Assembly (NCBI GenBank): GCA_023055505.1
Contig: JALIRH010000038.1
Span: 4,224,327 to 4,288,326 of the forward strand
Direction of reading: 5' to 3'
From: Callipepla californica brunnescens
Lineage: Eukaryota > Chordata > Aves > Galliformes > Odontophoridae
Length of the DNA stretch: 64,000 bases
Part shown: piece by piece, positions 1 through 12,115 of the stretch
Position numbering within the stretch: position 1 is the stretch's first letter
Layout: each line of letters begins with the position of its first letter
Notes under the pieces: generated by a model
What the model saw: the letters and a program-made list of their open reading frames with translations, nothing else
Told to the model about the DNA's origin: nothing
Databases searched by the model: none
Program-made: the position numbers and the translations under genes

Positions 1-904
1 ACCAGCATGTTCCTTGTTAGAAAAAAATAATTCTTAGTGTCCCTCTGCCACTTTTATATAACATATGGCTTACCTGGAAGGGATAGAATGAAATGCAAGT
101 GCTTCCTTTATTTACTTTGTATTAGAGAAAAACAGAGACCTGATTAAAGAAAAGAATAAAACTCTCTCTGGGCTTTATTCTACAACATAAAGTCACAGTG
201 GCTGCTGGAATCATAAGCTCTTTGGTTCCCTACATTTCACAGTTATAAATCTTCTTCTTGAGACCAAGGACCGTGGTTTAAAACCTAGGAGGTAGGAAAT
301 GCTACTTTAATGCTGTTCCCTCACCAGTGCTGGGAGGAAAATGATCTTTCTTACACTGTTTAGTGCAAGCAATATTCTGAAGCCTTCATTTACCTTTGGC
401 AGTCATTCCATTGTGCCACTTTCTGTGGATGTGTTAAAGGCCCAGTATTTAGCCCTACATTCAGAGCTAGTGAAAGATAATATATAAGGTATATTTGACT
501 CTCAACAGTCATTCCACTAAAAGAGTGTTCTGGTCTATGCTACGTGTCTATACTAGACAGTTTAAGATTCATACAAGTGATTGCAACTCAGATTGATTAA
601 AGCATATGGAAAAGACAATAAACTGCATTTTTTTCTCTATTTCACATAGGAAACACCTGCTTTGTGTAATAAAAATAACCATGTGGAGGAATATGCTAAT
701 TTTATCTAATTGTAATCACATTATTATAGCAGAGGGAAAGATGTTTATTTAATAGGGTGTCTGTACATCCTGATATATATTACAGCAGGCAATATTAATA
801 GATGGTATAGATCCTTCCCCCAGAACTGGAATTATATCTGTGGATGAAGAAACTTGACTATATCCACCAGAATTTTCTAAGTGACTAAGAAATAAAAAAA
901 TATA
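1..904. other. Unique AT-rich sequence, no gene seen
   Basis: No coding exon, RNA gene or recognisable repeat is visible in this stretch. It is AT-rich with scattered stop codons on both strands and ends in a short A/T run just before the mariner terminus. Confidence 0.6.
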
Positions 905-906
905 TA

Positions 907-1372
907 GGTTGCTCCAAAAGTAATGTCTCCTATTTATTTCCAAGGGAGCTACAGCAGGTACCAACACTATTTGACAATGCAAATTCTCAGCTACAAAACA
1001 CTATTTTTCAACATATTCACAGCTATTAACCATGTATTTTCGGTAATGATGGACAAGAACTGACACGGTGCACTCATAAATATCTGGAGAAGTGGAGGTG
1101 ACCCACTGTCACTGTCGCAACTACTGAAACATATCACCCACAACCTCATGGTGCTCACATACACTGTTTGACCTCCACCAATGTTCAGCAAGTGTCAATG
1201 AATGTGAATGAATGGAACTTTTTTCTACATGGAGGAATTGAATGACACACCTTAGCTTCAGATGCATTCCCATGTCAAACTGCCCCTTTGCTGCCATCTG
1301 TCACACAGCAACAAAACTATAGTATAATATTGGCAGGAAGGTTCATTACAACCTTGTAGCATTAACAGGGAC
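907..1372 (-). mobile_element. Mariner DNA transposon relic, Galluhop-like, internally deleted
   Basis: The left edge carries a mariner-type terminus (ggttgctccaaaagtaatg) directly after a TA dinucleotide, the usual mariner target. I recognise this terminus and the following sequence as resembling chicken Galluhop (Mariner1_GG). Read on the minus strand, 1191-991 encodes the N-terminal DNA-binding part of the transposase, with VSTMRLWVICFSS and SDSGSPPLLQIF. The frame then passes within about 100 bases to the 3' terminus. The DDD catalytic domain is therefore absent, so this is a non-autonomous deletion derivative. The opposite terminus is not visible: similarity fades near 1360-1375, where a CR1 fragment begins. 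The right boundary is approximate. Confidence 0.85.
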
Positions 1373-1374
1373 AT

Positions 1375-1690
1375 TATAAACAAGAGGAAAGTTAAGGTTA
1401 GACAGTGTTCAAGGGAGAATGGGTTTGAATCAAAGGAGGGGAGATTTAGATAAGATATCAAGGAGAAGTGTTTCACTGAGGAGGGAGAGTCACTGGAACA
1501 GGCTGCCCAGAGAGACTGTGGATTCTCCTTCCCTGAAGGTATTCAAGGATGATTGAAGTAGGACCCTGGGCAACCTGATCTAGTACCTGACCTAGCAGTT
1601 GGCAACCCTGCCCACAGCAAGGGGGTTGGAAGTAGATGATCTTTGAAGTCCCTTCCAACTCAAGCCATTCTATGATTCTATGATTCAGTG
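1375..1690 (+). mobile_element. CR1 LINE, 5'-truncated 3' end
   Basis: This is the 3' end of a CR1 retrotransposon. The last coding residues of ORF2 are readable near 1490-1545 ([10 protein letters not shown], preceded by a decayed FTEE-like stretch), followed by the short 3' UTR. It ends in three octamers at 1667-1690 (ATTCTATG, ATTCTATG, ATTCAGTG), the CR1 tail. It abuts the mariner relic on its 5' side, and the exact join is blurred by mutation. Confidence 0.9.
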
Positions 1691-3509
1691 ATAATCACAA
1701 AGATAAACAATTATTTATTGACACTCAGGCTTCTATAGAAAGTTAAGAGATCTTGCTGCACTGTTAAAGTATAAACTTATATTTGCTGCTCTGGGCAGAC
1801 CCAGTTCATGAATATGATACCTCAATTTCACTGAAATGATTTTCTTTCTTCTATGTGTAATTGATTAACATCATGTGACTAGAAAATACTTTTTTCTGTA
1901 TCGTGTTCTTTTATGCAGTAGTTCCAATGTGTATAGTCAGGTATGCATGAACCAGATGGTTTTGCTATTTGGAATTAAAGCAGTTTACATACTATTTGTA
2001 ATGGAATAGATGATTGTAACAAAGTGAAAACAGTAATAGGATCTTGCCTGTGTGTATTAGTTCCATTTACTCTTCACTAACTGCACTCTGACATGTCTGG
2101 TATTTAAATGGTTAGAAAGATCTATTTCAACAACGCATTTAAAAATCTCTATGTGTATTCTGCAAAATTTTCATGAATTAGAACTCAATTTGTAGTTTAC
2201 AGCCTAGCAAGAAACTGTGTTGCTTATATAATTGAAATCTATGCCACCAGAAAACTGTTGTTATAATTACTTCAATCTATATATATTTTTAATCTTCATC
2301 CTACTTTTAATCTGGTTTTACAATACTGGTTCCATAATACACTCTTAAATTATAACCATGAATTATTCTCAAGAAAGGCTTATAAAATATGTATGTAGTA
2401 GATAAACTAGATTTTTCTTTTCTTTTTTCAAGGATGTATTCATAATCAAACAAAGTTCCTCCTCATTCAAAAATTTACAGTTACTGAGCAACCAGTTAAC
2501 TTTACCCAAAGGAAGGAATAGGAGGAATTAAGTCTGAATGTGTGTGATGTCATTGCAGTTGAGCAAAATTCACAGACTCATAGAAAGAGAAAGATTAAAA
2601 AGCACTAATGGAGACAATAAAATTTAAAAGAAAATCCAGAACAAGGATATTTTATGTTTTGAATTGTTGACACTCTCTCCATATAGAATAGAATAGTTCA
2701 GAAGTGACTTTCAAAGACCAACATAGTGGTGTATGGCATTTCTCTTTCTTATGCGTGATTATTCTTTAGATGTTTTAAATCAAATTCTGGGTACATCTAT
2801 GATGTAAATAAAAGACCAGAATGGAGAAGGATGTGACCGAAATAATATGAATTTTTTTTAATTCCACCTGAATGACACTGGAACTCATGATAACAATCAT
2901 AGACTTTTTCATACAGAGAACATCATATCAATGAGAACTGAGATATATGTAGGAAAAATTAAATTAAAAGGAGATAAATTTATCCCATTTTAGCTTTCCT
3001 GTGTATCACAGGAAATCCAATGGCACTGTGTCTCTATCTGAAAAATACAGAATATGAACTATTAACCAAGACTGCCCATTCTAGTTACATTTCAGAAGAA
3101 CAAAATACAAATCCAACAACAGTATTAATGTAAGTTCAGTATAAATCAGAATAACTTCTATAAACAGGTCATTCAATACAGATTATTTTTGTATGAAGAA
3201 ATATCACTTGCAGAAAGAAAAGTTATCTATTTTTCAAGTGAACAAGGTCATACCTTATCACAATGGATTTATGAAAAATTACTTTAGGCTCAATAATCTT
3301 TTTAGAGACTGTTGAAGTCATACTCAAGTTTTGTCAAAAAACTTCAAATGTATGTACTTGGCATAGTGTCACAATTTAACAAAAGTAAATGTAAAACCAC
3401 AACGATAGAGAAAATAAGAAATATTGGCAACTTAGCATCTTCACAAAGGTGTTATTGTGAACAGTGTTGTTGCCATTTAGTATCAGATGATTTCAAATTG
3501 GTTTAATTC
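1691..3509. other. Unique intergenic or intronic sequence
   Basis: No feature can be supported here. The open frames are short and lack similarity to anything I recognise. Short A and T runs occur but there is no satellite or transposon signature. Confidence 0.55.
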
Positions 3510-4262
3510 TTATTCGCTATTTATATCCCATAGCAAGTGAATAAGGAGTCTTCTTTTTTCAATGCTGAACAGACCCATTTCTGTAAGCCTTTCCTCATAA
3601 GAGAGGTGTTCCAGGCAGTTTATCATCTCTGTAGCCCTTTGCTGGACTCTTTCCAGGAGATCCCTGCCTTTTTCGTACCGGGAATCCCAGAACTGGACAC
3701 AGTACTCCAGGCGAGGCCTCACCAGGGCAGAGTAGAGGAGGAGGACCACCTCCCTCAACCTGCTGGCCATGCTCTTTTTAACCTACCCCAGGATGTCATT
3801 GGCCTTCTTGGCCACCAGGGCACACTGCTGGCTCATGGCCAAACTGTTGGCCTCTAGGACCCCCCAGTCCCTCTCCTCAGAGCTCCTCTCCAGCAGGTCA
3901 TCCCCCAACCTGTACCGGTGCAGGCAGTTATTCCTCCCTAGGTGCAACTTGCTCTTGTTGAACCTCATCCAATTCCTCTCTGCCCAACTCTCCAACCTGT
4001 CCAGGACTCACTGAATGGCATCACAACTCTCTGGCATATCAGCCATTCCTCCCAGCTTTGTATCATCATCATCAAACGTGCTGGGAGTGGACTCTATCCC
4101 CTTATCAAAGTCATTGATGAAGATGCTGAACAAGATTGGACCCAGCACTGATGTCCCCTGAAGGACACCGCTAAGTACAGGACTCCAACTGGTCTCTGTG
4201 CCACCAATCATAACCCTCTGAACTGTGCCAGTCAGCCAGTTCTCACCCACCTCACCGTCCAC
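3510..4262 (-). pseudogene. CR1 ORF2 reverse transcriptase remnant
   Basis: This decayed coding segment reads 4262 to 3510 in one frame with two internal stops. The product would be the palm region and following C-terminal part of the CR1 ORF2p reverse transcriptase, which copies CR1 RNA into DNA at a nicked target. The catalytic motif is altered: (ATC)4 at 4062-4073 on the plus strand gives four consecutive aspartates after phenylalanine, one residue longer than the family FADD pattern. The endonuclease domain and the start of the reverse transcriptase are not present. It is a fossil with no expected function. Confidence 0.85.
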
Positions 4263-4558
4263 TCATCTGTTCCACAGTTCCTCAACTTTGTTTTAAGGAT
4301 GCTGTGGGTGACATTGTCAAATGCCAAAATGAAATCAAGATATACTACATCCATTGCTCTCCCATCCACACAGCCAGTATGACTTTGGTGATGACATCAT
4401 AGAAGTCTACCAGGTTAGTTGAGAATGACCTCACCCTGATGAACTCATGCTGACTATTCCTGATAACCTTCTTTTACAATTGTCTGGAGAGGGGATCCAG
4501 AACAAGCTGTTCCATCACCTTTCCAGGGACAGAGGTGAGGCTGACTGGATTCTTGCAT
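3510..4558 (-). mobile_element. CR1 LINE, internal ORF2 segment without 3' tail
   Basis: This is a minus-strand CR1 copy that spans part of the reverse transcriptase and the region C-terminal to it. One single minus frame runs from 4262 to 3510 and is interrupted by only two stops (near 4005 and 3780). It shows GVLQGTSVLGPILF and INDFDKGI, then the catalytic-site region as FDDDDTKLGG where the family has FADDTKLGG, followed by [37 protein letters not shown] and [12 protein letters not shown]. The segment upstream of 4262 shows further CR1 similarity but no clean frame. The CR1 3' UTR and octamer tail are missing at the left edge, which is unusual for a copy made by target-primed reverse transcription. 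It cannot be active. Confidence 0.92.
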
Positions 4559-5545
4559 TTATAACATATAAAAATAACTGTAGCCACAGTGAAATTCAGG
4601 AATGTTAAGGTCTCTAAAGAGGAATAGTCTATCTGAACTTAAAATACAGAAATAAGCATGTTAGTTCTCCTTCACTGTAATTTAACAATAATAACCTTAA
4701 TTTTTAAGGAATTTTTAACAGAGGTAATTTACTGCTGAATTCTAGGCATAACTTCTAGCTATTGTCAGAAGAAAAAAAGAGAAAGGAAGAAAATGAGTAT
4801 AAGTAGCAACAAATAGTGTATCTGTATTTGCCTCCAAGCTAAATTTTGTCCCTGCCCTAATTAGTTTAGAAACTTGATTTCTGAACAATGGACTTAGTGT
4901 AATTTGTGTGGAGGGTAGTTGAAATTCTGTGGTTATTGCTGACAGGAGGGGATACAAAACAGCTCTACTGAAGTGAACTGTGAAATCATATTTTCTTCAT
5001 CTGTTTCACATTGAGGAAATTAATTTAGATATTTTGATTGTATTTTAAACATTTCAATAACTAACAGTTATGTGATTTTGTTGGTGTTAGAGACCCTAAG
5101 GGTATGGCATTCTTGATGATTTACAGACCTGGTTTCATAAATACATATATTCATATTTGTATATGTCAGCTGTTAACAGTCTTATTCATTAAACTCTGTT
5201 TGCAATATCTGATAATAAACAGCTTGATAGTAAAAATTTCCAAGACAGGAAAAATGATGAGGGAAAATAAAATGTTTATAAAACATTTTAAGTCAGGTAA
5301 AATGACATTATTGACCGACTGAGTACATTTCAACTCTGGCATTTACTTACTAGAAAATTAATGCATGAACATAAAAGTCAAAAGCTTTGGGCAGACAGAA
5401 TATGCTTAAAGTAAACAAAACAAAACAGAACAAACAATATAGTTTACTATATTTTTTCTGGTGAAACTGTTAGTAGTAAGAAGTACCGAATGAAATCCAA
5501 GGGGAAATGACAACAAACTAAGGCATAGGAAGTCCCGCACAAGTA
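4559..5545. other. Unique AT-rich sequence between CR1 copies
   Basis: I see no gene or repeat family here. The short open frames at 4742-4957 (minus) and 5104-5322 (plus) resemble no protein I know and fit chance expectation. Confidence 0.5.
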
Positions 5546-5750
5546 TGCATGGGAGCTTCTTCACAGTGAGGGTGGCAGAGCAGTGGCACAGGTTGCCCAG
5601 AGAGATTGTGGGGTCTCCTTCTCTGGAGACATTCAAGACCCACCTGGATGCCTACCTGTGCAAACAGGTCTAGGGAGCTGCTTTGAAGGGGGGTTAGACT
5701 AGATGATCTCTGGAGATCCTTTCCATCCCCTACAATTCTGTGATTCTGTG
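5546..5750 (+). mobile_element. CR1 LINE, short 3' end fragment
   Basis: About 200 bases of CR1 3' end. It starts inside the last ORF2 codons (an FFTVRV-like stretch and the region equivalent to HWHRLPRE, here with changes) and runs through the 3' UTR. It ends in two ATTCTGTG octamers at 5735-5750. The ATTCTGTG tail and the 3' UTR wording match the copies at 20046 and 46025 better than the other copies, suggesting one subfamily. Confidence 0.9.
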
Positions 5751-7760
5751 AAGAGACAAATCATATTTACTTTTGGCAATGCAGATCTATTTTTCATGGG
5801 ATCTACCTAGAATCTACCTTAAAGAGTATACCATAGAAAGGCATATTTAAAGTTATTTTGTGAAATACTGTCAGTTTGTTGCTTTAAAGGTTACTGATAA
5901 TATATTCATTTCTATTACAGATGACGCATGATGCTCATCTGTATTTTGGCGTTTCAGATTTTTGTTACATAGTTCAAGGATGATGTTTGTAGATTTATAA
6001 ATAACTGAAGCCATATTCTGAAAAAAAAAAAAAGGCTGAGAAAATATCTAACTCTTCACTGTAATTTTTTAAGATGATTTTTTTTCCTCTTCTGAGGGAA
6101 CAAGTCAATATTGCAGAAATATGATCAATTTAGTATATTTCTTTTGTAATATTTCTACTGAATCCAGTAGACTACAAAAACATTTGCTCCAAACTTGGGC
6201 TCAGGAGGTACAAATATCTCTGAAAAAAAATAAAATAAATCTGGATATGCATTTGATTAAACAAAACTAATTTCTTCTGAGAGATCAATATTTCCTCTGG
6301 GTTAGTTTTCCTTTCTCATTGTTTGTTGTTGTTGTTGTTATTTTGTGGTGTTGAAAGTGTTCAGCTAACCTGTTACCTACGTTCTTCTGCCACCACCTCA
6401 CTGTAAGAATGTCCTTGGTGCTATTGCAGTGAGTGGCTCTGTGAAGGTATGAATATAATTAATTACAAACATCTGATAAGATGAAGAAAGATATATAATT
6501 AAGCATCTGAGATAACAAAAAAAAAAGGTAACTTCCCTGTCCTAGGAAGGTTGAATCAGAAGTTAATAATAGCTAAACAATACCAGAGATGGACTGACAT
6601 AATCTGGTTAGACATGACAAACTATTCAGATATTTTCGCTTCCAAAGCAGGGGACTGGATACAATAGTGGAATATCCATAGCTCTTCCCAAGTGAGTCTT
6701 TCTGGGTATAGTTCGGGAAGGAAAAAACTTGAACCAAAACAATTTCAAGCACGAAAATAACAAGTTAAATGTTCATCTTTCTCAATATGTCAAATCTTTC
6801 TGACTCAGTTTATTAACATATATCTGCACAGAGGATCTCACCCTTATCCAGTAGTGATGATGACTTGATTCCAAATAATTTTGTTATATCTATATACATT
6901 GCTCAATTTTGTTTTGACAAGTTAATGGTTTGCAGATATACATTATGCCATTCTAAAGTATTTTACCTTTTGTGGTGCCTTGCTTTCATGCAAACAGTAT
7001 GTACAAATTTCTCTCCTCTATAGAAGTGCTTTACAGCAGGCTATCGAAGTTAAATATCACAGCAAATAGAAGCCATTCTCTGGAGAGCCAATTGATGGCT
7101 ATTTTTATGAACTCTTCTTGTCCTGGGAAATATAATTACAACGCAGCACATTTCCGCTCCTACCTCCTGTAGAGAATACCCAGAATTTTGAAACTATTAC
7201 TTTTATCCCATAGACATCTTTTGAAATCCACCCACTTCTTCCAGGATGAAGAACGTAGCATCTTTACGACTTTCATTCACTTCAGAATATAGCTACAAAA
7301 TGTATCTGACTTAAGAAGACAGAAAAGTAGAGGAGTAATTGAAGATGTTCAGCGACTAAAACTTTACTGAAAGAAATGTGCTGGAAAATGAAGTTCAATT
7401 ATATTATAGGGATACAATTATCATATCAAATATGTACATATATCTATATACATAGATTTTGCTAAAGAACCGAAATGTGAATTTCTTACTACCATATCAG
7501 TCATTAAGTGACATGAACACTGGCTAGCAGATGCTAATTTTCAGTAGCACAGAGAGGAACAGAGCACTTCTTCCAGATGTGATTTGTATGTTCGATTAGG
7601 AATTAAAGTTTGAATTCCACTTGAACTAAAAGAAGTTCAGTTTTGAGTTCTGAGGACTAAATTCTGCCATTTATCATGCTATTCAGATCCTGACACACTA
7701 ACACTTTACTCAAGTGCTTAAGTTTATTGACACATGTGACAGGTATCTGATATCCAAGCC

Positions 7761-7779
7761 AAAAAAAAAAAAAAAAAAA
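7761..7779. repeat. Poly-A run (A19)
   Basis: Nineteen consecutive A residues followed by an A-rich G-interrupted tail. I could not match the sequence upstream to any processed gene copy, so it is listed only as a homopolymer run. Confidence 0.9.
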
Positions 7780-10405
7780 GAGAAAAAAGCAACACACTAA
7801 TTGTCCTATAGCACCTATAGAATTTAATACACTGAAAGCTAACACATAGATTTCATTTACTTTCTCTCTTACTGTGTACTTTTAAATTCATCTGTAATTA
7901 AGATGTCTGATTGCTTTCTTTCAAATACATATGGCAATGTAAAATTTAAATCTAGAAACAGCTCAGATGTTAAGATAAAATTCAAATTTTATATCCTTGA
8001 TGTAAAGAAAATGTATCACTGAAGAATTAGTAGCCCTTGTTTGTTTGTTTTCCTTAAATGGCGATAGTCTCATGGAAAGAAACATGCTGGAAAGAGTTTA
8101 GTATCAACACAGAAACTGTAGGATGAAGGTGCAGAAGTCTTTCTGTAAAGTAATGATATTTGGGATCCTGATATGAGCATCCAAACAGACACCTTAACTC
8201 TATCACTGAAACAACTTGCATCAGAAGTCTTAACACCAGATTTTTTCTGTTTCTGGAAAAATAAATACCTCGCAGATGTCTAAAGCAGTCCTGTAGAGAA
8301 CATGGCAGTGATCACCTTAATCTGAAACCATTTTGAAGGTCACAAAATTATTAGACTTGAATAAGTAACTTGTGCATATGGTTTACGTATATGTTTTAGA
8401 GGTTTCTTCTCCCATAGTTGCAAGAGGGGATTAATTTGTAAGGCCAACATTTCCTCTTTCTCTTTGACTAGTGAACTTCAAGGATTAAGGCACTTACAAA
8501 CTCTTTATTTGGAGACAGTGTATGTTCTGGAAATATCACTTTACTATTTCAAGAAAATAGGATACAAATAAGATATGGTGGCTAAGCCTGTAAACTGATC
8601 TTTTGATGCATAGCAAACACACAGAATAAAAACAGGTGGTGTTCTTATAAGTAAAGCATGATAATGAGCTCATTACAAGGATCTTCGCTTTTGATGTTAG
8701 CACTCTAAATTTACTGATCAATAAGGAAAGCTTTGTAAGAGTTCAGATATGATCTGAATAACAGAGCAGATGTTTCTGAAACATTTTAGGTTTTCCAACA
8801 GTCAGTTTGAAATTGTCTTACTTATCTTTACACTTTGAAAAGTTAAACATCTGTCCCAGAGATTTCCAGGTTAGTGAAAATGTTGCTTCCTTTGACACTA
8901 ATTTTAGGATGGGGCAAAATACCTCCTTAGCACATTTAGTTATTTCCTATGGTCACAGAAAAATTTTAGATGCCTGTTTTTTCAGAAGTGGGGTGAAATG
9001 AATTCCACTGTCTTTACAGATTGTTATAAAAGAAAATTGTGTGATTCTGTGAGTAAGTTTCTGCATTCCACATTATAACAGGACATATTTAACTTTTTTA
9101 AGCTATTCTACATTAAAGAATTTTCTGTTACTTTAGAAAACAAATGTTGTTTATCAGATTTAATAGTGAATCTAAATCCCATTGTGATCCATTAATGTAA
9201 TACATATAAAAAGAAAAAACAAAACATTATAAGTCACTATAGTGAACTGAGAAAAAAATTACTAGTTATTTTAATGACTTTTTTTTTTATCTGATTCTGT
9301 AGTTTGGATTTTCTTTTTCCTAGAGCATTAGCAGGATGGGGATTCCTTCACAGTCTCCTTTAATCTGGAGGTATAAATTTAGCCTTTGAAATTGTAGCTG
9401 CTTCCCATCTTTCTTCAGATAAATTAAGTGAACACATTCAAACTGAAAACTGATACTGTAAGATACTGTCAAAACACTTTTGAATGAAATTATGAATAAC
9501 AAACAAAGTGATACTAATGATATCATCAGTGAAACAAAGGGTGAAATCTGGGTCTACGTTCTTGGACCATATTTCAAATGTCATCCTAAAGGTATGTGTC
9601 ATTATATTTGTAAAAATATAATTCTGTAGGTCACTGAGTTCACTGCTTGTAATGATGAGAAGCACTTCCTCAGTCTTTCCCTATCTTCAATTTCAAGCTA
9701 TCTTGAATCGGAAAGGATGACAGAAGATTAGATATGATAAGAGTTAATTTTGGCTAAGATGTTTATTCTGTAACGGAAAGATATTATTCTTCTTAGCAAT
9801 TCCTCTGAAAAGAAAAAAATACTGAATTTAAAATTGAAATTTAATTTAATGCTCCCATTGAGACCATATAATTGAAAGTCATAAATCAAGGTCATGATGA
9901 TCTTTCTGAGAGAAATATTCCAGTTTTGTGACATCACTCATATTTGCTAGATGATTCTCAGGACTCCATTTCTCTTTCTCACAGCAATATTAATCAGAAA
10001 GTTTGAAATACTCCTAGTGAGTCAAATTTCATCTTCAATAAAACTTATCTATCTTCAGAAGATCTTCAAATTTGGAATCTATTGTTCAGTATTCAAGGAA
10101 TACACATTTAACTAAATGCACTTTCTCATAGATAGCGTTTGTTTTAGCTCTAGAAAAAAATACAAATGTTAATGTGAAATATAAAACATAAAACTGTAAT
10201 GTGATGGCCCCAGTCAGAACAGTAAACAAAAATTCTTCTGGAATTCCACTAATCTAAAATATCAGCTAAAAATTATGTTAGCGTTACAGGTAAGTCTAAG
10301 AATCATTTTTGACAAATAACTCATTTTTACTTAAAGCTGTGCCATTCTTTACAATATATATGTCCAACCCATCTGTTGTATGCCTTTGTTTCCCTTGCAT
10401 TTATG

Positions 10406-10435
10406 TTCTGATAAAAAAGTATTTTTTTATCAGAA
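10406..10435. repeat. Perfect hairpin-forming inverted repeat
   Basis: Arms ttctgataaaaaa (10406-10418) and ttttttatcagaa (10423-10435) are exact reverse complements around a 4-base loop, gtat. The A-run in one arm and T-run in the other make it partly a low-complexity coincidence. The outer ttctgat/atcagaa part is not low complexity. Confidence 0.85.
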
Positions 10436-11532
10436 AATCTTGTTACTGATTTACGTTCTCTATATCATACATTTTATATACTGCCCAAGACAATTCCTCT
10501 TCACTCTACTTGACCCAGACAAGAAAAGATTTTGGACACTCTTGCTTTAGAGGATTAATCACTTGCTTTGAAAATAATATGAATAAATGGTAATTTTCTA
10601 TCTATTCATTAAAACATAGCAGAGTTTGTTATGCAACATTAATAGTTTACTTACATCTATTCATAGCTGTTGTAAAATCACTGTTCTTTCATCTGAAGTC
10701 TATTCTGTAATACTAAATAGCTAACTTACAATTTCATCAAAAAATCTTTCCCATCTCCCAACACGATTTTTGTAAATAAGATCTTTTCCCTTTCAAGTGT
10801 TTCATAGGAGACTGAAAATATCATAAATACCGCAAATATCTTCTACTTGGGACATTAGATATATAGATATAAATCTAAACCATGCAACCCCCTATCTGGA
10901 TTATATAAATATATGTGAACTGCATGTCCCTCCAGATTTCTTGCATCTTGAATATAGCATACTGAAGGTACTCATGAAAAAGTGACAGTAAAACAAAGGA
11001 TTTTGTTTGCATTCTACTTCCCAGATAGCCTTTGTAAACTTATTTGTATCAGTTTAGAATATTTTTAAGGAATTGCCACTGTTATTTTAAAATTATACAA
11101 TTGTGGGATATTCACTGTGTGCATTGTATGAAGTTAATCTGACTAAATACCATCAACATCAACATCTAAGCTAGTCACCACTAATTCCTTTAAAAGGAAC
11201 TCTTAATAAGCACATTATTACTGGGTACCTGCATTAAGTTTTTCATTTCTTCTGACTGATTAGAGAAGGAGAATAAGATTTCTAGCTCAAAAACAGAAGT
11301 ACAGTATAGATACCTTAAATTTAGATGAGATTAATTTAATTCTTTGTAATCAAAAATATGAAATGATGGACTTGACTTTTTATGGATAAAACACAAGAGA
11401 AACCAGTCTTATTGATATAAGTAAAAAATGAAATAATTATGACAGACCTGAAGTAACAGAAAATATGATGTTTATACCACTGGTCTGGGATAGGAAGCTA
11501 CTATCCTGACTTCAGCTTGATATTAAAAAATG

Positions 11533-12115
11533 GGTGGCCAAGCAGGGAGAGGGAGGTGATTGTCCCTCTCTACTCAGCTCCTGTGAGGCCCCACCTGGAG
11601 TACTGTGTCCAGGCCTGGGGTACCCCAGCACAAGAAAGACACAAAGCTTGTGGAACGGGTCCTGAGGAGTGCCATTAAAATGATCAGAGGGCTGGAGCAC
11701 CTTTCCTATGAGGAAAAATTGAGGGAACTGGGCTTGTTTAGCTTGGAGAAGAGAAGGCTCTGAGGAGACCTCATTGTGGCCTGCCGGTACTTGAAGGAAC
11801 CATATAAACAGGTGAGAGAATGACTGTTTACATGGGTTGATAGTGACAGGACAAGGGGAAATGGTTTTAAACTAAGACAGGGGAGGTTTGGGTTAGATAT
11901 TAGGAGGAAATTTTTCACTCAGAGGGTGGTGATGCACTGGAACAGGTTGCCCAGAGAGGTTGTGGATACCCCATCCCTGGAGCCATTCAAGGCAAGGCTG
12001 GATGTGTCTCTGGGCAGAGTGGTCTGGTGGCTGTGACCTTGACCACAGCAGGGGGTTTGAACGATATTTGAGTTTCTTACCAACCTAGGCCATTCTATGA
12101 TTATATTATTTGATG
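11533..12115 (+). mobile_element. CR1 LINE, 3' part with ORF2 C-terminus
   Basis: A plus-strand CR1 copy beginning in the ORF2 C-terminal region (SREGG-like start, then [16 protein letters not shown] in a shifted frame near 11560-11620, and an [20 protein letters not shown] segment near 11708-11760). It continues through the RLPREV-type codons at about 11945 and the 3' UTR. The tail begins with ATTCTATG at 12092-12099 and degrades into A/T-rich variants. The coding part has frameshifts and stops, so it is a dead copy. Confidence 0.92.

Larger units (their letters stand above)
5751..11532. other. Long unique stretch, AT-rich, no gene seen
   Basis: Nearly 6 kb without any recognisable exon, RNA gene or transposon. 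The notable local structures are an A19 run at 7761-7779 and a perfect 13-base inverted repeat at 10406-10435. Open frames are all short and none resembles a known protein. Old, fully decayed repeats may be hidden here beyond what can be seen by eye. Confidence 0.5.

Noticed and set aside
3537..3857. Plus-strand frames across the CR1 at 3510-4558
   Set aside because: They are antisense shadows of the minus-strand CR1 ORF2; the true coding frame is on the minus strand.
7761..7779. A19 run as the tail of a processed pseudogene
   Set aside because: No gene-like sequence, poly-A signal arrangement or target duplication could be identified beside it.
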